Positions 7,644 to 16,990 of a DNA stretch of 64,000 nt are shown here, in pieces (within the stretch, counting starts at the first letter, position 1; every line of letters starts with the position of its first letter). This DNA comes from Thomasclavelia spiroformis (GTDB taxonomy: Bacteria; Bacillota_I; Bacilli_A; Erysipelotrichales; Coprobacillaceae), in assembly GCA_018369555.1 (NCBI GenBank), contig JAGZCC010000003.1, positions 4,426 through 68,425 of the forward strand, in the 5' to 3' direction. Below the pieces are notes generated by a model. It had not been told where the DNA came from and did no database searches. It saw only the letters and a program-made list of their open reading frames with translations. The position numbers and the translations under genes are program-made.

Positions 7644-9023
7644 ATGAAAACTTATGCGGTAGTGATGGCGGCTGGTAAAGGAACCAGAATGAAATCAGAT
7701 AAACCTAAAGTTGTTCATGAGGTTTTATATAAACCAATGATCAATCATATTGTTGATGAGTTAAAACAAGTAGGTGTAGATGAGATTTATGTGATTTTAG
7801 GACATAAAGCTGAAGAAGTTGAAAAGTTGTTAGATGATGTAAATATTGTTTATCAACGAGAACAACTAGGAACAGGACATGCATTGATGCAATGTAAAGA
7901 TGTACTAGCCAATAAAGTTGGTACAACAGTAGTTTTAAATGGAGATGCTCCATTAATTACTAAGGAGACATTAAAAAATCTAATTGATTATCATAATGAT
8001 AATCAATTAATGGGTACAATTATGACTTGTGATTGTGATTTAGAAAAAAAATTTGGACGAGTAATTAGAGAAAATAATCAAGTTAAAGGTATTGTTGAGT
8101 TTAAAGATTGTACACCAGAGCAAGTTAAAATTAGTGAAATGAATTGTGGAGAATATTGTTTTGATAATGAAGCCTTATTTAATGCATTAGAAAAAGTAAC
8201 TAATAACAATGCTCAAAATGAATATTATATTACTGATGTTATTGAAATTATGAATAATGATAATTTAAAAGTTGGTGGTTATAAAATTGCTGATTTAGCT
8301 GAAGTTGGTGGAATCAATGATCGTGTAGAATTAGCAGAGGCTACAAAAGCTTTACAACTTAAAGTAAATAAAAAGCATTTACTAAATGGTGTAAATATTA
8401 TTGATATCAATAACACATACATTGGTGTAGATGTTAAAATTGCACCAGATACGACAATTGAACCAGGTTGTGTAATTAAAGGTAAATCTAGTATTGGTGC
8501 GAATTGTCATATTGGACCATACTGTGAATTTGAAAATGTTGAGGTCAAGGATAACGTTGAAATTAAATTTTCAGTACTTAGTGACTCAATTATTGAAAAT
8601 GGTGTGGATATTGGACCATTTGCACGTTTAAGAACTGATTGTCATATTTTAGACAATGTGCATATTGGTAACTTTGTAGAAATGAAAAAAACAGTTTTTG
8701 GAAATGGAAGTAAAGCTGCGCATCTAACATATGTTGGTGATGCAACGGTTGGAAGTAATGTTAATATGGGGTGTGGAACAATTACTTCAAATTATGATGG
8801 AAAAAACAAATTTCAAACAATTATTAATGATAATGCCTTTATTGGTTGCAATAGTAATTTAATTGCACCGGTAACGGTTGGAGCCGATGCTTATGTTGCA
8901 GCAGGTTCAACTGTTACAGATGATGTAAGTGATGAGGCGTTTGCAATAGCTCGTGCACGCCAAGTTAATAAAGAAGGATATGCTAAAGTATTAGAGGAAA
9001 AAAGAAATAAAAAAGGAAAATAG
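7644..9023 (+). CDS. glmU: Bifunctional GlmU: GlcNAc-1-P uridyltransferase / GlcN-1-P acetyltransferase
   Basis: GlmU makes UDP-GlcNAc, the precursor of peptidoglycan, in two steps. The N-terminal pyrophosphorylase domain starts VVMAAGKGTRMKSDKPKV. The C-terminal left-handed beta-helix carries GPFARLR, GNFVEMKKT, AAHLTYVGDA and TSNYDGKNK, which form the acetyl-CoA site. The 459-residue length is normal. ATG 7644 has AGAGGTG upstream. prs follows after 9 bases, the same glmU-prs pair as in Bacillus. Downstream in this window, MurA (57173) uses its product. Confidence 0.96.
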   Translation: MKTYAVVMAAGKGTRMKSDKPKVVHEVLYKPMINHIVDELKQVGVDEIYVILGHKAEEVEKLLDDVNIVYQREQLGTGHALMQCKDVLANKVGTTVVLNGDAPLITKETLKNLIDYHNDNQLMGTIMTCDCDLEKKFGRVIRENNQVKGIVEFKDCTPEQVKISEMNCGEYCFDNEALFNALEKVTNNNAQNEYYITDVIEIMNNDNLKVGGYKIADLAEVGGINDRVELAEATKALQLKVNKKHLLNGVNIIDINNTYIGVDVKIAPDTTIEPGCVIKGKSSIGANCHIGPYCEFENVEVKDNVEIKFSVLSDSIIENGVDIGPFARLRTDCHILDNVHIGNFVEMKKTVFGNGSKAAHLTYVGDATVGSNVNMGCGTITSNYDGKNKFQTIINDNAFIGCNSNLIAPVTVGADAYVAAGSTVTDDVSDEAFAIARARQVNKEGYAKVLEEKRNKKGK

Positions 9024-9032
9024 GAGAAAAAA

Positions 9033-9989
9033 ATGAAAAATAAGATAACTGTATTTGCACTATCAGCTAGTGAAGAATTGGCAAAAGATATTGCAAAAGA
9101 ATTAGGAACTAATGTAGGTAAAAGTAAAGTACATCATTTTGCTGATGGAGAAATTTTAGTTGAAATTGAAGAATCGGTACGTGGTAAAGATGTATATATT
9201 GTGCAATCTACAAGTAATCCTGTCACTGAAAATTTAATGGAAATTTTAGTTTTAGCAGACGCTTTAAAAAGAGCCTCAGCTAAAGAAATTACAGCAATTA
9301 TTCCTTATTTTGGATATGCTCGACAAGATCGTAAAGCTAAACCTAGACAACCAATTACTTCTAAGTTAATAGCAGATTTATTAACAGTAGCAGGAATTAA
9401 TCGTGTTGTTACAGTTGATTTACATGCTGCACAAATTCAAGGTTTCTTTGATATCCCAGTAGATGAAATGCAAGCATTACCGCTTATTTCAAATTATTTT
9501 AAGAAAAAGAATATTAGTGATATTTGTGTGGTTTCTCCTGATCATGGTGGTGCAACTAGAGCTCGTAAATTAGCAGTTGCTTTAGATGCTCCTGTGGCTA
9601 TTATCGATAAAAGAAGACCTAAACCTAATGTTGCTGAAATAATGGGGGTATTAGGTGATGTTGAAGGTAAGAATTGTATCATGGTTGATGATATGATTGA
9701 TACAGGTGGTACAATTATTGCGGGAATTGAAATGTTGAAAGAAAAAGGTGCTAAATCAGTTTATGTTGCTTGTACACATCCAGTATTTTCTGGACCAGCA
9801 GTAGAAAGATTGCAAAATTCTTCTGCTGATGAGGTGGTTGTAACTGATACAATTAAGTTATCAGAAGAAAAAATGTTCCCTAAATTGAAGATTGTTACAG
9901 TAGCGGTATTACTTGCTAAAACAATTGAAAATATTGAAAATTGTGAACCTGTTTCTAATGTTTTTGAAATGTTTGATTTTGATAAATAA
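9033..9989 (+). CDS. prs: Ribose-phosphate pyrophosphokinase
   Basis: Makes PRPP from ribose 5-phosphate and ATP for purine, pyrimidine, NAD, histidine and tryptophan synthesis. The 318-residue class I enzyme shows VQSTSNPVTENLMEILVL, the flexible ATP loop YFGYARQDRKAKPRQPI and the PRPP loop VDDMIDTGGTI. AGGAG lies at the right distance. A strong terminator follows. Hpt at 41530 consumes PRPP. Confidence 0.96.
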   Translation: MKNKITVFALSASEELAKDIAKELGTNVGKSKVHHFADGEILVEIEESVRGKDVYIVQSTSNPVTENLMEILVLADALKRASAKEITAIIPYFGYARQDRKAKPRQPITSKLIADLLTVAGINRVVTVDLHAAQIQGFFDIPVDEMQALPLISNYFKKKNISDICVVSPDHGGATRARKLAVALDAPVAIIDKRRPKPNVAEIMGVLGDVEGKNCIMVDDMIDTGGTIIAGIEMLKEKGAKSVYVACTHPVFSGPAVERLQNSSADEVVVTDTIKLSEEKMFPKLKIVTVAVLLAKTIENIENCEPVSNVFEMFDFDK

Positions 9990-9998
9990 TATAAATTT

Positions 9999-10024
9999 AG
10001 CGGTAAGTTTAATTACCGCTTTTT
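9999..10024 (+). terminator. Terminator after prs
   Basis: AGCGGTAA (9999-10006) and TTACCGCT (10013-10020) form a perfect 8-bp stem followed by T5. The remaining 190 bases before the next promoter are AT-rich and I see nothing else in them. Confidence 0.85.
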
Positions 10025-10214
10025 GTATAAATAATTTTTTATAGGAAATAATATATTTGATATTTTTTTACAAGAGTACTTAATATTTATTATGAAATTT
10101 ATCTTTTGTCTAAATTTGTAGGCTGTAAAATAGAATTAAAAGATGTATGTGGTAAAAAAATGTTGATTTTAACTAGATATTTTATTTATTATAAATATTT
10201 GTTTTTTTAGATAT

Positions 10215-10243
10215 TTGACAAATGAAAGTGATTTTGTTAAGAT
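10215..10243 (+). promoter_or_regulatory. Consensus sigma-A promoter for tatD
   Basis: TTGACA (10215-10220), a 17-base spacer and TAAGAT (10238-10243). The predicted transcript starts only about 12 bases before the tatD start codon, so the leader is very short and consists mainly of the ribosome site AGGTGA. Confidence 0.8.
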
Positions 10244-10261
10244 ACAGCCGAGGTGAAATTT

Positions 10262-11020
10262 ATGTACTTTGATACTCATTGTCATTTAAATAGTGAAGAT
10301 TTATATGGAGATCACGATATGTTTATTCAAAATGCTTTAGACAACGATGTTACAAATATGGTTGTTGTAGGCTATGATTTAGAATCATCAAAAATTGCAA
10401 TCGAATTAGCTCAACAATATGAGTTTATCTATGCTGCAGTTGGCATTGGACCTAATGATTGTAAAAACACAACAAAAGAACAAGTAAACATTATCGATAA
10501 GTATTTAGAAGATCCTCGCGTTGTAGCACTTGGTGAAATTGGTCTTGATTATTATTGGGATAGTGTCAGTAAAGAAAAGCAATTAGAAGTTTTTCAATGG
10601 CAAATGGATCTGGCTAAAAAACATGATAAACCTGTAATTATTCATTGTCGAGATGCTTATGAAGATACTTATGAAGTGCTAAAACGAAATGGACATCGAG
10701 GGATCATGCATTGCTATAGTGGTTCTGTAGAAATGGCAAAAAGATTTGTCGACTTGGGTTTCTACATCTCTTTAGCTGGACCAGTGACATTTAAGAATGC
10801 AAGAGTTCCTAAAGATGTGGCAGCAAATATTAACATTGAAAATTTATTAATTGAAACTGACTGTCCTTATTTAACTCCTCATCCATTTAGAGGAAAGTTA
10901 AATGAGCCTGCAAATGTTGTGTATATTGCCCAGGAAATAGCTAAGCTAAAGAACATGGAGATAGAAAACGTTGCAAGTGAGACAACGTTTAATGCCAAAA
11001 CTATTTTTGGTATTAAATAG
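10262..11020 (+). CDS. tatD: TatD-family metal-dependent deoxyribonuclease
   Basis: TatD proteins are TIM-barrel metal nucleases (3'-5' exonuclease activity in E. coli), probably acting in DNA repair or quality control. The 252-residue protein has DTHCHL (metal site), GEIGLDYYWD, VIIHCRDA, IMHCYSG and ETDCPYLTP. I start at ATG 10262; the GTG 9 bases upstream lies inside the ribosome site. The next gene starts 11 bases downstream, the tatD-yabE order known from Bacillus. Confidence 0.92.
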   Translation: MYFDTHCHLNSEDLYGDHDMFIQNALDNDVTNMVVVGYDLESSKIAIELAQQYEFIYAAVGIGPNDCKNTTKEQVNIIDKYLEDPRVVALGEIGLDYYWDSVSKEKQLEVFQWQMDLAKKHDKPVIIHCRDAYEDTYEVLKRNGHRGIMHCYSGSVEMAKRFVDLGFYISLAGPVTFKNARVPKDVAANINIENLLIETDCPYLTPHPFRGKLNEPANVVYIAQEIAKLKNMEIENVASETTFNAKTIFGIK

Positions 11021-11031
11021 GAGGAAAATTA

Positions 11032-11961
11032 ATGAAAAAAATTAAAGAGGCTGTTATTAATGCTGACCCCTGTATGAAGGGGTTGATTGTAGTGATGATT
11101 GCCTATATTGGAATTGTAGCGACAACTTTAAATTCAGGAGCTACAAACCAGATTGATAACTATGTTGAAACTATTGATGTTAAAATTCAAGATGGTGAAC
11201 AAGAGCAGAAGGATTATTTAGTAAGACAAGCTGCTGTGTCTAATGTATTAGACGATTTAGAAATTTCTTTAAATCCACAAGATTTATTGAATCAAGATTT
11301 AAACTATGTTGTAAATAATGGTGATTTAATTCAAATTACTAGAATTAATGAAGCAAATATAGATGAGGTTAGTACAATTGCATCTAATACAGTTAATACT
11401 AACGGTTTGGAGTTATTTACAACTAAAGTTACGCAACAAGGACAAGAAGGAAAAGTAAAAAATACTTATCGTGTAACTTATCATAACGGTAAAGAATCTA
11501 AACGAGAATTAATTAATAGTGAAGTAATAGTACCTGTTAGTGATACAATAATTGAAACAGGAACAGTTCAGCCTGGGGCCTATTTTACTGGTAAGTTAAC
11601 AACATACGGTGGTGATTGTGCTGGCGGAAATGGAACGTCGTCAACAGGAATTAAATTGAGTCCGATTACTGGGGTTCAAGGATCAAATAGTCCTAAGTTG
11701 ACTTATAATGGGCGTTCGTATTACTGTTTAGCTGCAGATCCATCTATTCCGTTTGGAACAATTATTGAAATCACTAATCATAATTTAAGTATTGAATCAA
11801 CTGCGTATGGAATTGTTGTAGACCGTGGAGGAGCAATTAAAGGGAATAAGATTGATATATTTAATGGTACTGAAGCGGGTAAGTACTTTACTGGGGGTAC
11901 TTCTAAAAATGCTCAATTTAAAATTATTTCTGTAGGTAGCGGTAAGAACTTTTGGAAATAA
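11032..11961 (+). CDS. Secreted G5/3D-domain cell-wall protein (YabE/RpfB-like)
   Basis: The 309-residue protein has one N-terminal membrane anchor (about residues 17-33), a DUF348-like segment (about 48-115), a G5 domain (about 125-180) and a C-terminal 3D domain with YGIVVDRGGAIKGNKIDIF. The three conserved Asp of the 3D fold are present (one in the tyrosine-rich strand and two in the motif above). 3D domains are the catalytic part of MltA/Sps-type lytic transglycosylases, so it is probably an exported peptidoglycan lyase used in growth or resuscitation. Position after tatD supports the YabE assignment. Confidence 0.88.
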   Translation: MKKIKEAVINADPCMKGLIVVMIAYIGIVATTLNSGATNQIDNYVETIDVKIQDGEQEQKDYLVRQAAVSNVLDDLEISLNPQDLLNQDLNYVVNNGDLIQITRINEANIDEVSTIASNTVNTNGLELFTTKVTQQGQEGKVKNTYRVTYHNGKESKRELINSEVIVPVSDTIIETGTVQPGAYFTGKLTTYGGDCAGGNGTSSTGIKLSPITGVQGSNSPKLTYNGRSYYCLAADPSIPFGTIIEITNHNLSIESTAYGIVVDRGGAIKGNKIDIFNGTEAGKYFTGGTSKNAQFKIISVGSGKNFWK

Positions 11962-11969
11962 ATATTAAA

Positions 11970-12006
11970 AAGTCAAGTTAAACATTAGTTTTCTTGACTT
12001 CTTTTA
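11970..12006 (+). terminator. Terminator after the 3D-domain gene
   Basis: AAGTCAAG (11970-11977) pairs perfectly with CTTGACTT (11993-12000), followed by CTTTTATTT. Confidence 0.7.
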
Positions 12007-12084
12007 TTTATATTTGATAATCACATAATTATACGAAATTTTATTTATAAAATTTTAGTTAGTATTAAGAGAGGATTTGATGAA

Positions 12085-12567
12085 ATGAAAAAAATAAAAA
12101 AATTTTTAAAAAAACCAGTATTTACGTTAGTATGCTATATGATGGCAATATTGACAGCTATTTATTTGATTTATACAGTTAAGTTATCAAATGAAGCATT
12201 AGAAATGTATATAGCTCAAGGGACGTTGAGTTGGTCAACGAATATTGTAGAAATTATTTCTTTTTTTATAAGTAATTGTGCAAATTATATATTTTATTTT
12301 TTTGCTTTTATATTTTTTGGTCGTGTAATTGATGGTGTAAGAATAAAAGATAATTCTAAAGCAGAAGAAGAAACTCAAGAAGAAGTTGATGAAGAAGTAA
12401 AAGATGAAGTTATTGAAGAAAATCAAGGTAGCACAGAAGCTGATGAAAAGATAATTGAAGAAACTGTAAACGATGATGAAAAATCAACAGATAAAATTAT
12501 TGAAGAAGTTGATAACAAAGAAATTGATGAAAAAATAACAGATGTAGCTAATGAAGATGAAAATTAA
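12085..12567 (+). CDS. Membrane protein with long glutamate-rich tail, unknown function
   Basis: I do not recognise this 160-residue protein. A lysine-rich start (MKKIKKFLKKP) precedes two membrane helices (about residues 13-31 and 52-76). The rest, about 75 residues, is almost all Glu, Asp, Lys, Ile and Val, with repeated EE/EEV units, and should be a soluble acidic or coiled tail, probably cytoplasmic. It has its own GAGAGG ribosome site and stands alone between two terminators. Acidic tails of this kind evolve fast, so lack of homologues would not mean that it is not a gene. Confidence 0.6.
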   Translation: MKKIKKFLKKPVFTLVCYMMAILTAIYLIYTVKLSNEALEMYIAQGTLSWSTNIVEIISFFISNCANYIFYFFAFIFFGRVIDGVRIKDNSKAEEETQEEVDEEVKDEVIEENQGSTEADEKIIEETVNDDEKSTDKIIEEVDNKEIDEKITDVANEDEN

Positions 12568-12584
12568 AATAATAAACAGTTATT

Positions 12585-12611
12585 CTCTTGTTTTATAACA
12601 AGAGTTTTTTT
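12585..12611 (+). terminator. Terminator before mnmG
   Basis: CTCTTGTT (12585-12592) pairs perfectly with AACAAGAG (12597-12604), loop TTAT, followed by seven T. Confidence 0.85.
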
Positions 12612-12685
12612 GATTGTAGGGGGATAATTGTTTTAAAAATAATAAATTTGTAGTACAATAGATTAGGATTAAGGAGGGATATGTA

Positions 12686-14548
12686 ATGTATGATGTAATT
12701 GTAGTTGGTGGTGGCCATGCAGGAATTGAGGCGGCATTAGCGCCAGCTAGAATGAAACAAAAAACAGTTTTAGTAACTGCAAATTTTGATAATGTTGGAA
12801 GCCTTCCTTGTAATACCTCAATTGGAGGGCCAGCTAAAGGAATAATCGTTCGTGAAATTGATGCCTTAGGAGGGCAAATGTCAAAAACAGCGGATAAGAC
12901 ATATTTACAAATGAAAATGTTAAATACTGCTAAGGGGCCAGGAGTGCAATCTTTAAGGGCCCAAGCTGATAAAAAAGCTTATCCAAGATATATGCAGTCA
13001 GTTTTGAAAAAACAAGATAATTTAAATATTATCGAAGGAATGGTGGAAGATTTAATTGTTGAAAATAACTGTGTAAAAGGAGTTATCTTGGCTGATGGAC
13101 AAGAAATTATAGGAAGGACAGTTATTTTGACAACTGGAACATATTTAAAAGCCGAAATATTATGTGGTGATCAAAAACATGCTAGTGGGCCTGATAATCA
13201 AGAAGAATGCAAGTTTTTATCAACTCGTTTAAAAGAGTTGGGCTTACGAATTCAACGTTTAAAAACGGGAACACCACCTAGAGTAGAGATAAATAGTGTT
13301 GATTATTCTAAAACAAGTTTACAGCCAGGTAGTGATGCAAATTTAGCATTTAGTTATCAAACAAATAAATTTATTCCAATAGATAAGCAAGTACCTTGTT
13401 ATTTAACCTATACAAATGAAAAAACACATAAAATAATAAAAGATAATTTGCATCGTTCAAGTATGTATGGTGGTTATGTTAGTGGAGTTGGACCACGATA
13501 TTGTCCATCAATTGAAGATAAAGTAGTTAAATTCTCTGATAAACCACAACATCAGATTTTTTTAGAACCTGAATCTAAAGAGATGAATACGATTTATGTC
13601 CAGGGGTTTTCAACATCGTTACCACATGATGTTCAAGAAGAAATGATTAGAACGATACCGGGTCTTGAACATTGTAAAATTTTAAAATATGCGTATGCTA
13701 TTGAATATGATGCAATTGATCCATTACAACTTTGGCCATCATTAGAAACAAAAGTTATTAAAAACTTATTTACTGCTGGTCAAATTAATGGAACTAGTGG
13801 GTATGAAGAAGCAGCTAGCCAAGGTTTAATTGCTGGTATAAACGCAACTTTAAAAAATCAAGATAAAGAACCATTAGTTTTAAAGCGTGATGAAGCTTAT
13901 ATTGGAGTTATGATCGATGATTTAGTTACTAAAGGGACTGAAGAGCCTTATCGTATGTTAACTAGTAGAGCGGAATATCGATTATTAATTCGACATGATA
14001 ATGCTGATGAACGATTAATGAAATATGGTCATGATGTTGGATTGGTTAGTGATGATGTTTATCAACAATATTTAGATAAAATGTCTAATATTTTTAATGA
14101 AATTGAGCGTCTTGATACAATTAGATTTACGCCAAAGCATCCGATTAATGATGTCTTGGAACAATTAGGTTCAACAAGGTTAAATGAAGGAATCAGTGCC
14201 AAGGAATTAATTAAAAGACCGGAACTTGATTATGAAAAGATTTTACCATTTATTGGTGCTCCAGATTTAAATGAAGAAGAGAGAAAAAGAATAACTATTT
14301 TGATTAAATATAAAGGCTATATTGATAAGGCAATGCGTCAAGCTAAAAAGCAAAAGAAGATGGAAGAAAAGAAGATTCCAAGTGATATTGATTACAATGA
14401 AATTAGTAATTTAGCTTTAGAAGCAAAGCAAAAATTAAGTGAAATTCGTCCTTTAACAATTGGTCAAGCATCGAGAGTTTCCGGAATAAATCCTGCCGAT
14501 ATTTCAGTATTATTAATATATTTAAAGCAAAAATATAATGAGGAATAA
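12686..14548 (+). CDS. mnmG: tRNA uridine-34 5-carboxymethylaminomethyl modification enzyme MnmG (GidA)
   Basis: With MnmE this FAD/NADH enzyme makes cmnm5U at the wobble base of several tRNAs. The 620-residue protein has the FAD-binding VVGGGHAGIEAA at the N-terminus, the invariant CNTSIGGPAKG and the C-terminal tRNA-binding domain. AAGGAGGG gives the start. rsmG follows after 3 bases. Its partner mnmE, normally directly upstream, is not in this window. Confidence 0.97.
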   Translation: MYDVIVVGGGHAGIEAALAPARMKQKTVLVTANFDNVGSLPCNTSIGGPAKGIIVREIDALGGQMSKTADKTYLQMKMLNTAKGPGVQSLRAQADKKAYPRYMQSVLKKQDNLNIIEGMVEDLIVENNCVKGVILADGQEIIGRTVILTTGTYLKAEILCGDQKHASGPDNQEECKFLSTRLKELGLRIQRLKTGTPPRVEINSVDYSKTSLQPGSDANLAFSYQTNKFIPIDKQVPCYLTYTNEKTHKIIKDNLHRSSMYGGYVSGVGPRYCPSIEDKVVKFSDKPQHQIFLEPESKEMNTIYVQGFSTSLPHDVQEEMIRTIPGLEHCKILKYAYAIEYDAIDPLQLWPSLETKVIKNLFTAGQINGTSGYEEAASQGLIAGINATLKNQDKEPLVLKRDEAYIGVMIDDLVTKGTEEPYRMLTSRAEYRLLIRHDNADERLMKYGHDVGLVSDDVYQQYLDKMSNIFNEIERLDTIRFTPKHPINDVLEQLGSTRLNEGISAKELIKRPELDYEKILPFIGAPDLNEEERKRITILIKYKGYIDKAMRQAKKQKKMEEKKIPSDIDYNEISNLALEAKQKLSEIRPLTIGQASRVSGINPADISVLLIYLKQKYNEE

Positions 14549-14551
14549 TCT

Positions 14552-15253
14552 ATGTTTAAAGAAGAATTTATTAAGTTATTAAAAAATAAGGGAATTAATT
14601 TAAGCGAGAAACAACTTTGGCAGTTTGATAAATATTTTAAATTACTGGTTGAATGGAATGAGAAAATGAATTTAACGGCTATAACTGATGAAGAAGGTGT
14701 TTATTTAAAACATTTTTATGATTCAATTACGATTGCTTTTGATTTTAAGTTTACTAATCAAAGTATTGTTGATGTAGGTGCTGGAGCTGGTTTTCCTAGC
14801 ATTCCTTTAAAAATAATTTATCCTGATTTAAAAGTGACAATTGTCGATTCACTTACAAAAAGAATTACATTTTTAAATCATTTATTTGAAGCATTAGAAT
14901 TAACTAATTGTAAAGCAATTAGTGCTAGAGCTGAAGAATATGCTAAAGAAAATCGTGAAAAATGTGATATTGTGATGGCAAGAGCAGTTGCTAGATTAAA
15001 TATACTAGATGAGCTTTGCTTACCTCTAGTTAAAGTAGGAGGATATTTTTTATCTTTAAAAGGTCTTAAAGCGACTGAGGAATTAAATGAGGCTAAAAAA
15101 GGAATTGGTATTTTAGGGGGGAAAATAGAGTGTGTAAATGATTTTACTTTAGCAAATGATAATCATCGAAGTAATATTATTATAAAGAAAGTTAAAGCTA
15201 CACCTAATAAGTATCCCCGCATGTTCGCTAAAATAAAAAAACAACCACTGTAG
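14552..15253 (+). CDS. rsmG: 16S rRNA (guanine-527-N7) methyltransferase
   Basis: RsmG methylates G527 in the 530 loop of 16S rRNA; its loss gives low-level streptomycin resistance in other bacteria. The 233-residue protein has the SAM site VDVGAGAGFPSIPLKI (about residues 72-87), the TIVDSLTKRITFL strand and VMARAVARL. It is tightly coupled to mnmG upstream and to the ParB-family gene 8 bases downstream. Confidence 0.95.
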   Translation: MFKEEFIKLLKNKGINLSEKQLWQFDKYFKLLVEWNEKMNLTAITDEEGVYLKHFYDSITIAFDFKFTNQSIVDVGAGAGFPSIPLKIIYPDLKVTIVDSLTKRITFLNHLFEALELTNCKAISARAEEYAKENREKCDIVMARAVARLNILDELCLPLVKVGGYFLSLKGLKATEELNEAKKGIGILGGKIECVNDFTLANDNHRSNIIIKKVKATPNKYPRMFAKIKKQPL

Positions 15254-15261
15254 GAGAGAAT

Positions 15262-16029
15262 ATGTTAGAGAAAGTATATAAACAAATTGATATAAATAAA
15301 ATTGAAGCAAATGAAAATCAGCCACGTAAAGTATTTGATGATGAAAAAATTGAAGAACTAGCAACTTCAATTAAAGAAAATGGATTGATTCAACCAATAA
15401 TTGTTCGTAAATATAATCGTAATTATCAAATAATTGCCGGTGAAAGACGTTTTCGAGCATGTAAGTTAGCAGGATTGAAAACAATTCCTTGTGTAATTAA
15501 AGATATTGATGATAAACAAGTTGATACATATGCAATTATTGAAAATATCCAACGTGAAAACTTATCGCCTATAGAAGAAGCTAGTGCATATAAAACATTG
15601 ATCGATACATATAATATGAATCAAACTGAACTTGCAAATAAAGTTGGAAAAAAACAATCAACAATTGCAAATAAGTTGAGGTTATTAAAATTATCAGATG
15701 ATGTAAAATATGCTTTAAAAGCTAAACAAATTACAGAACGTCATGCTCGTGCAATGTTATCTTTAGATGGACAAAAACAACAAGAAGTATTAAAAGAAGT
15801 ATTAAAAAAATCATTAAATGTAAAACAAACGGAAACATTGATTAATAAACCAGTTAAAGCTAAAGAGAAATCTAAAAAAGTAACAACTAAAATATCAAAA
15901 AATTTCAAAATAGCGATGAATACAATTAATCAAGCAATTGATTTGATTCAAAAATCTGGTATCGATGTAATAAGTGAAACACAAGAAGCAGATGAAGAGT
16001 ATATAATTACATTAAAAGTAAAAAAATAA
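15262..16029 (+). CDS. noc: ParB-family protein, probably nucleoid occlusion factor Noc
   Basis: The 255-residue protein has the ParB N-terminal CTPase domain (NENQPRKVF, AGERRFRACKLAGL, ENIQRENLSPIEEA) and a central HTH (TELANKVGKKQSTIANKLRL). Its place directly after rsmG is the place of noc in Bacillus, and a separate ParB stands next to parA at 28798. Noc binds many chromosomal sites and keeps the division septum off the nucleoid. I cannot exclude a second Spo0J-like role: no amphipathic N-terminal membrane helix typical of Noc is obvious in the short N-terminus. Confidence 0.75.
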   Translation: MLEKVYKQIDINKIEANENQPRKVFDDEKIEELATSIKENGLIQPIIVRKYNRNYQIIAGERRFRACKLAGLKTIPCVIKDIDDKQVDTYAIIENIQRENLSPIEEASAYKTLIDTYNMNQTELANKVGKKQSTIANKLRLLKLSDDVKYALKAKQITERHARAMLSLDGQKQQEVLKEVLKKSLNVKQTETLINKPVKAKEKSKKVTTKISKNFKIAMNTINQAIDLIQKSGIDVISETQEADEEYIITLKVKK

Positions 16030-16136
16030 ATTATCTAAGATAATGATATTGAAGGTAATAAATTTAAGATTATAAGAATGTTTATATAATTTTATTACTC
16101 TTTTAATATGCTACAAAGCCGGAATTTCTATAATAA

Positions 16137-16172
16137 AAAGATGCAATAGTTTAAGTATTACATCTTTTTTTA
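16137..16172. terminator. Bidirectional terminator between noc and merR
   Basis: AAAGATGCAAT (16137-16147) pairs with ATTACATCTTT (16157-16167) with one mismatch. T runs follow on the plus strand; on the minus strand it overlaps the end of the merR gene. Confidence 0.7.
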
Positions 16173-16979
16173 TTTTTCAATTTCCATAGTAATACGAGTA
16201 AGATAATTATCCTTTGAGGCTTCACAAACATCAAAAAGAATATATTCTTCATATGCAAACTTACCTAATTTAATATTATGTTCTTTAGCGTAATCTAACA
16301 TTCGAAGATATGAATCACGCAATTTATCATAACTTCCTCGATGATAACCGCACAAATAATGACCGGCTTTTTTTATAAATGTATACTTAGTATGTTTATT
16401 AGAATTAGTGAATAGATATGAATAATTATAAATTTGATTATTATAAATATTATCAATCTCTATCATAACTCCAACAAATTCCCCAGTAACAATATGATTA
16501 TTTTCAATAAATGATGTATAATCATTCATAAAATTAGAGAAATCTTTAGAAGGTGAATTTTGAGAATTGGCAGATAATAATAGTTTTGTTTCATCTAGGT
16601 ACTCAATTTTTATTTCATTGTAATTAGCGTTTAAAGCATTATTAGTTAGTATTTTAAAATTTTTTATCATCTCGTGAATTTGTTGTAATTCATGGATGTA
16701 TTCAATTAATTTATGTTCTTGTTGATTTAATAATTCTAAAAATAATTGTGGATTTCTTTTGTCTAAATACGTTTTAATATCTTTTAATGACATTCCAAGT
16801 TTTTTTAATGCCATAATTACTTTAAAAGTATCATATTGGTGATAAGAATAATAACGATATCCTTTTTCATTAACATAAATTGGTTTAAATAAATCAATTT
16901 CATCATAATGAAAAAGAACATGTTTTTCAATCCCGCATATTTTAGCAAATGTTCCACATGTTAAAAATTTTTCTTTCAT
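16170..16979 (-). CDS. MerR-family transcription regulator with effector-binding domain
   Basis: The 269-residue protein starts with a MerR winged HTH (FAKICGIEKHVLFHYDEIDL, then GYRYYSYHQYDTFKVIMALK and LGMSLKDIKTYL), a dimerisation coiled coil (about residues 75-110) and a C-terminal GyrI/BmrR-like domain of about 150 residues. BmrR-type proteins bind cationic or lipophilic drugs and activate efflux pumps. It is transcribed away from an ABC exporter pair (17218-20716), and a perfect dyad lies in between, so it most likely controls that exporter and itself. Start has an AAGGAGG ribosome site. Confidence 0.88.
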   Translation of the reverse strand: MKEKFLTCGTFAKICGIEKHVLFHYDEIDLFKPIYVNEKGYRYYSYHQYDTFKVIMALKKLGMSLKDIKTYLDKRNPQLFLELLNQQEHKLIEYIHELQQIHEMIKNFKILTNNALNANYNEIKIEYLDETKLLLSANSQNSPSKDFSNFMNDYTSFIENNHIVTGEFVGVMIEIDNIYNNQIYNYSYLFTNSNKHTKYTFIKKAGHYLCGYHRGSYDKLRDSYLRMLDYAKEHNIKLGKFAYEEYILFDVCEASKDNYLTRITMEIEK

Positions 16980-16990
16980 TGAAAACCTCC

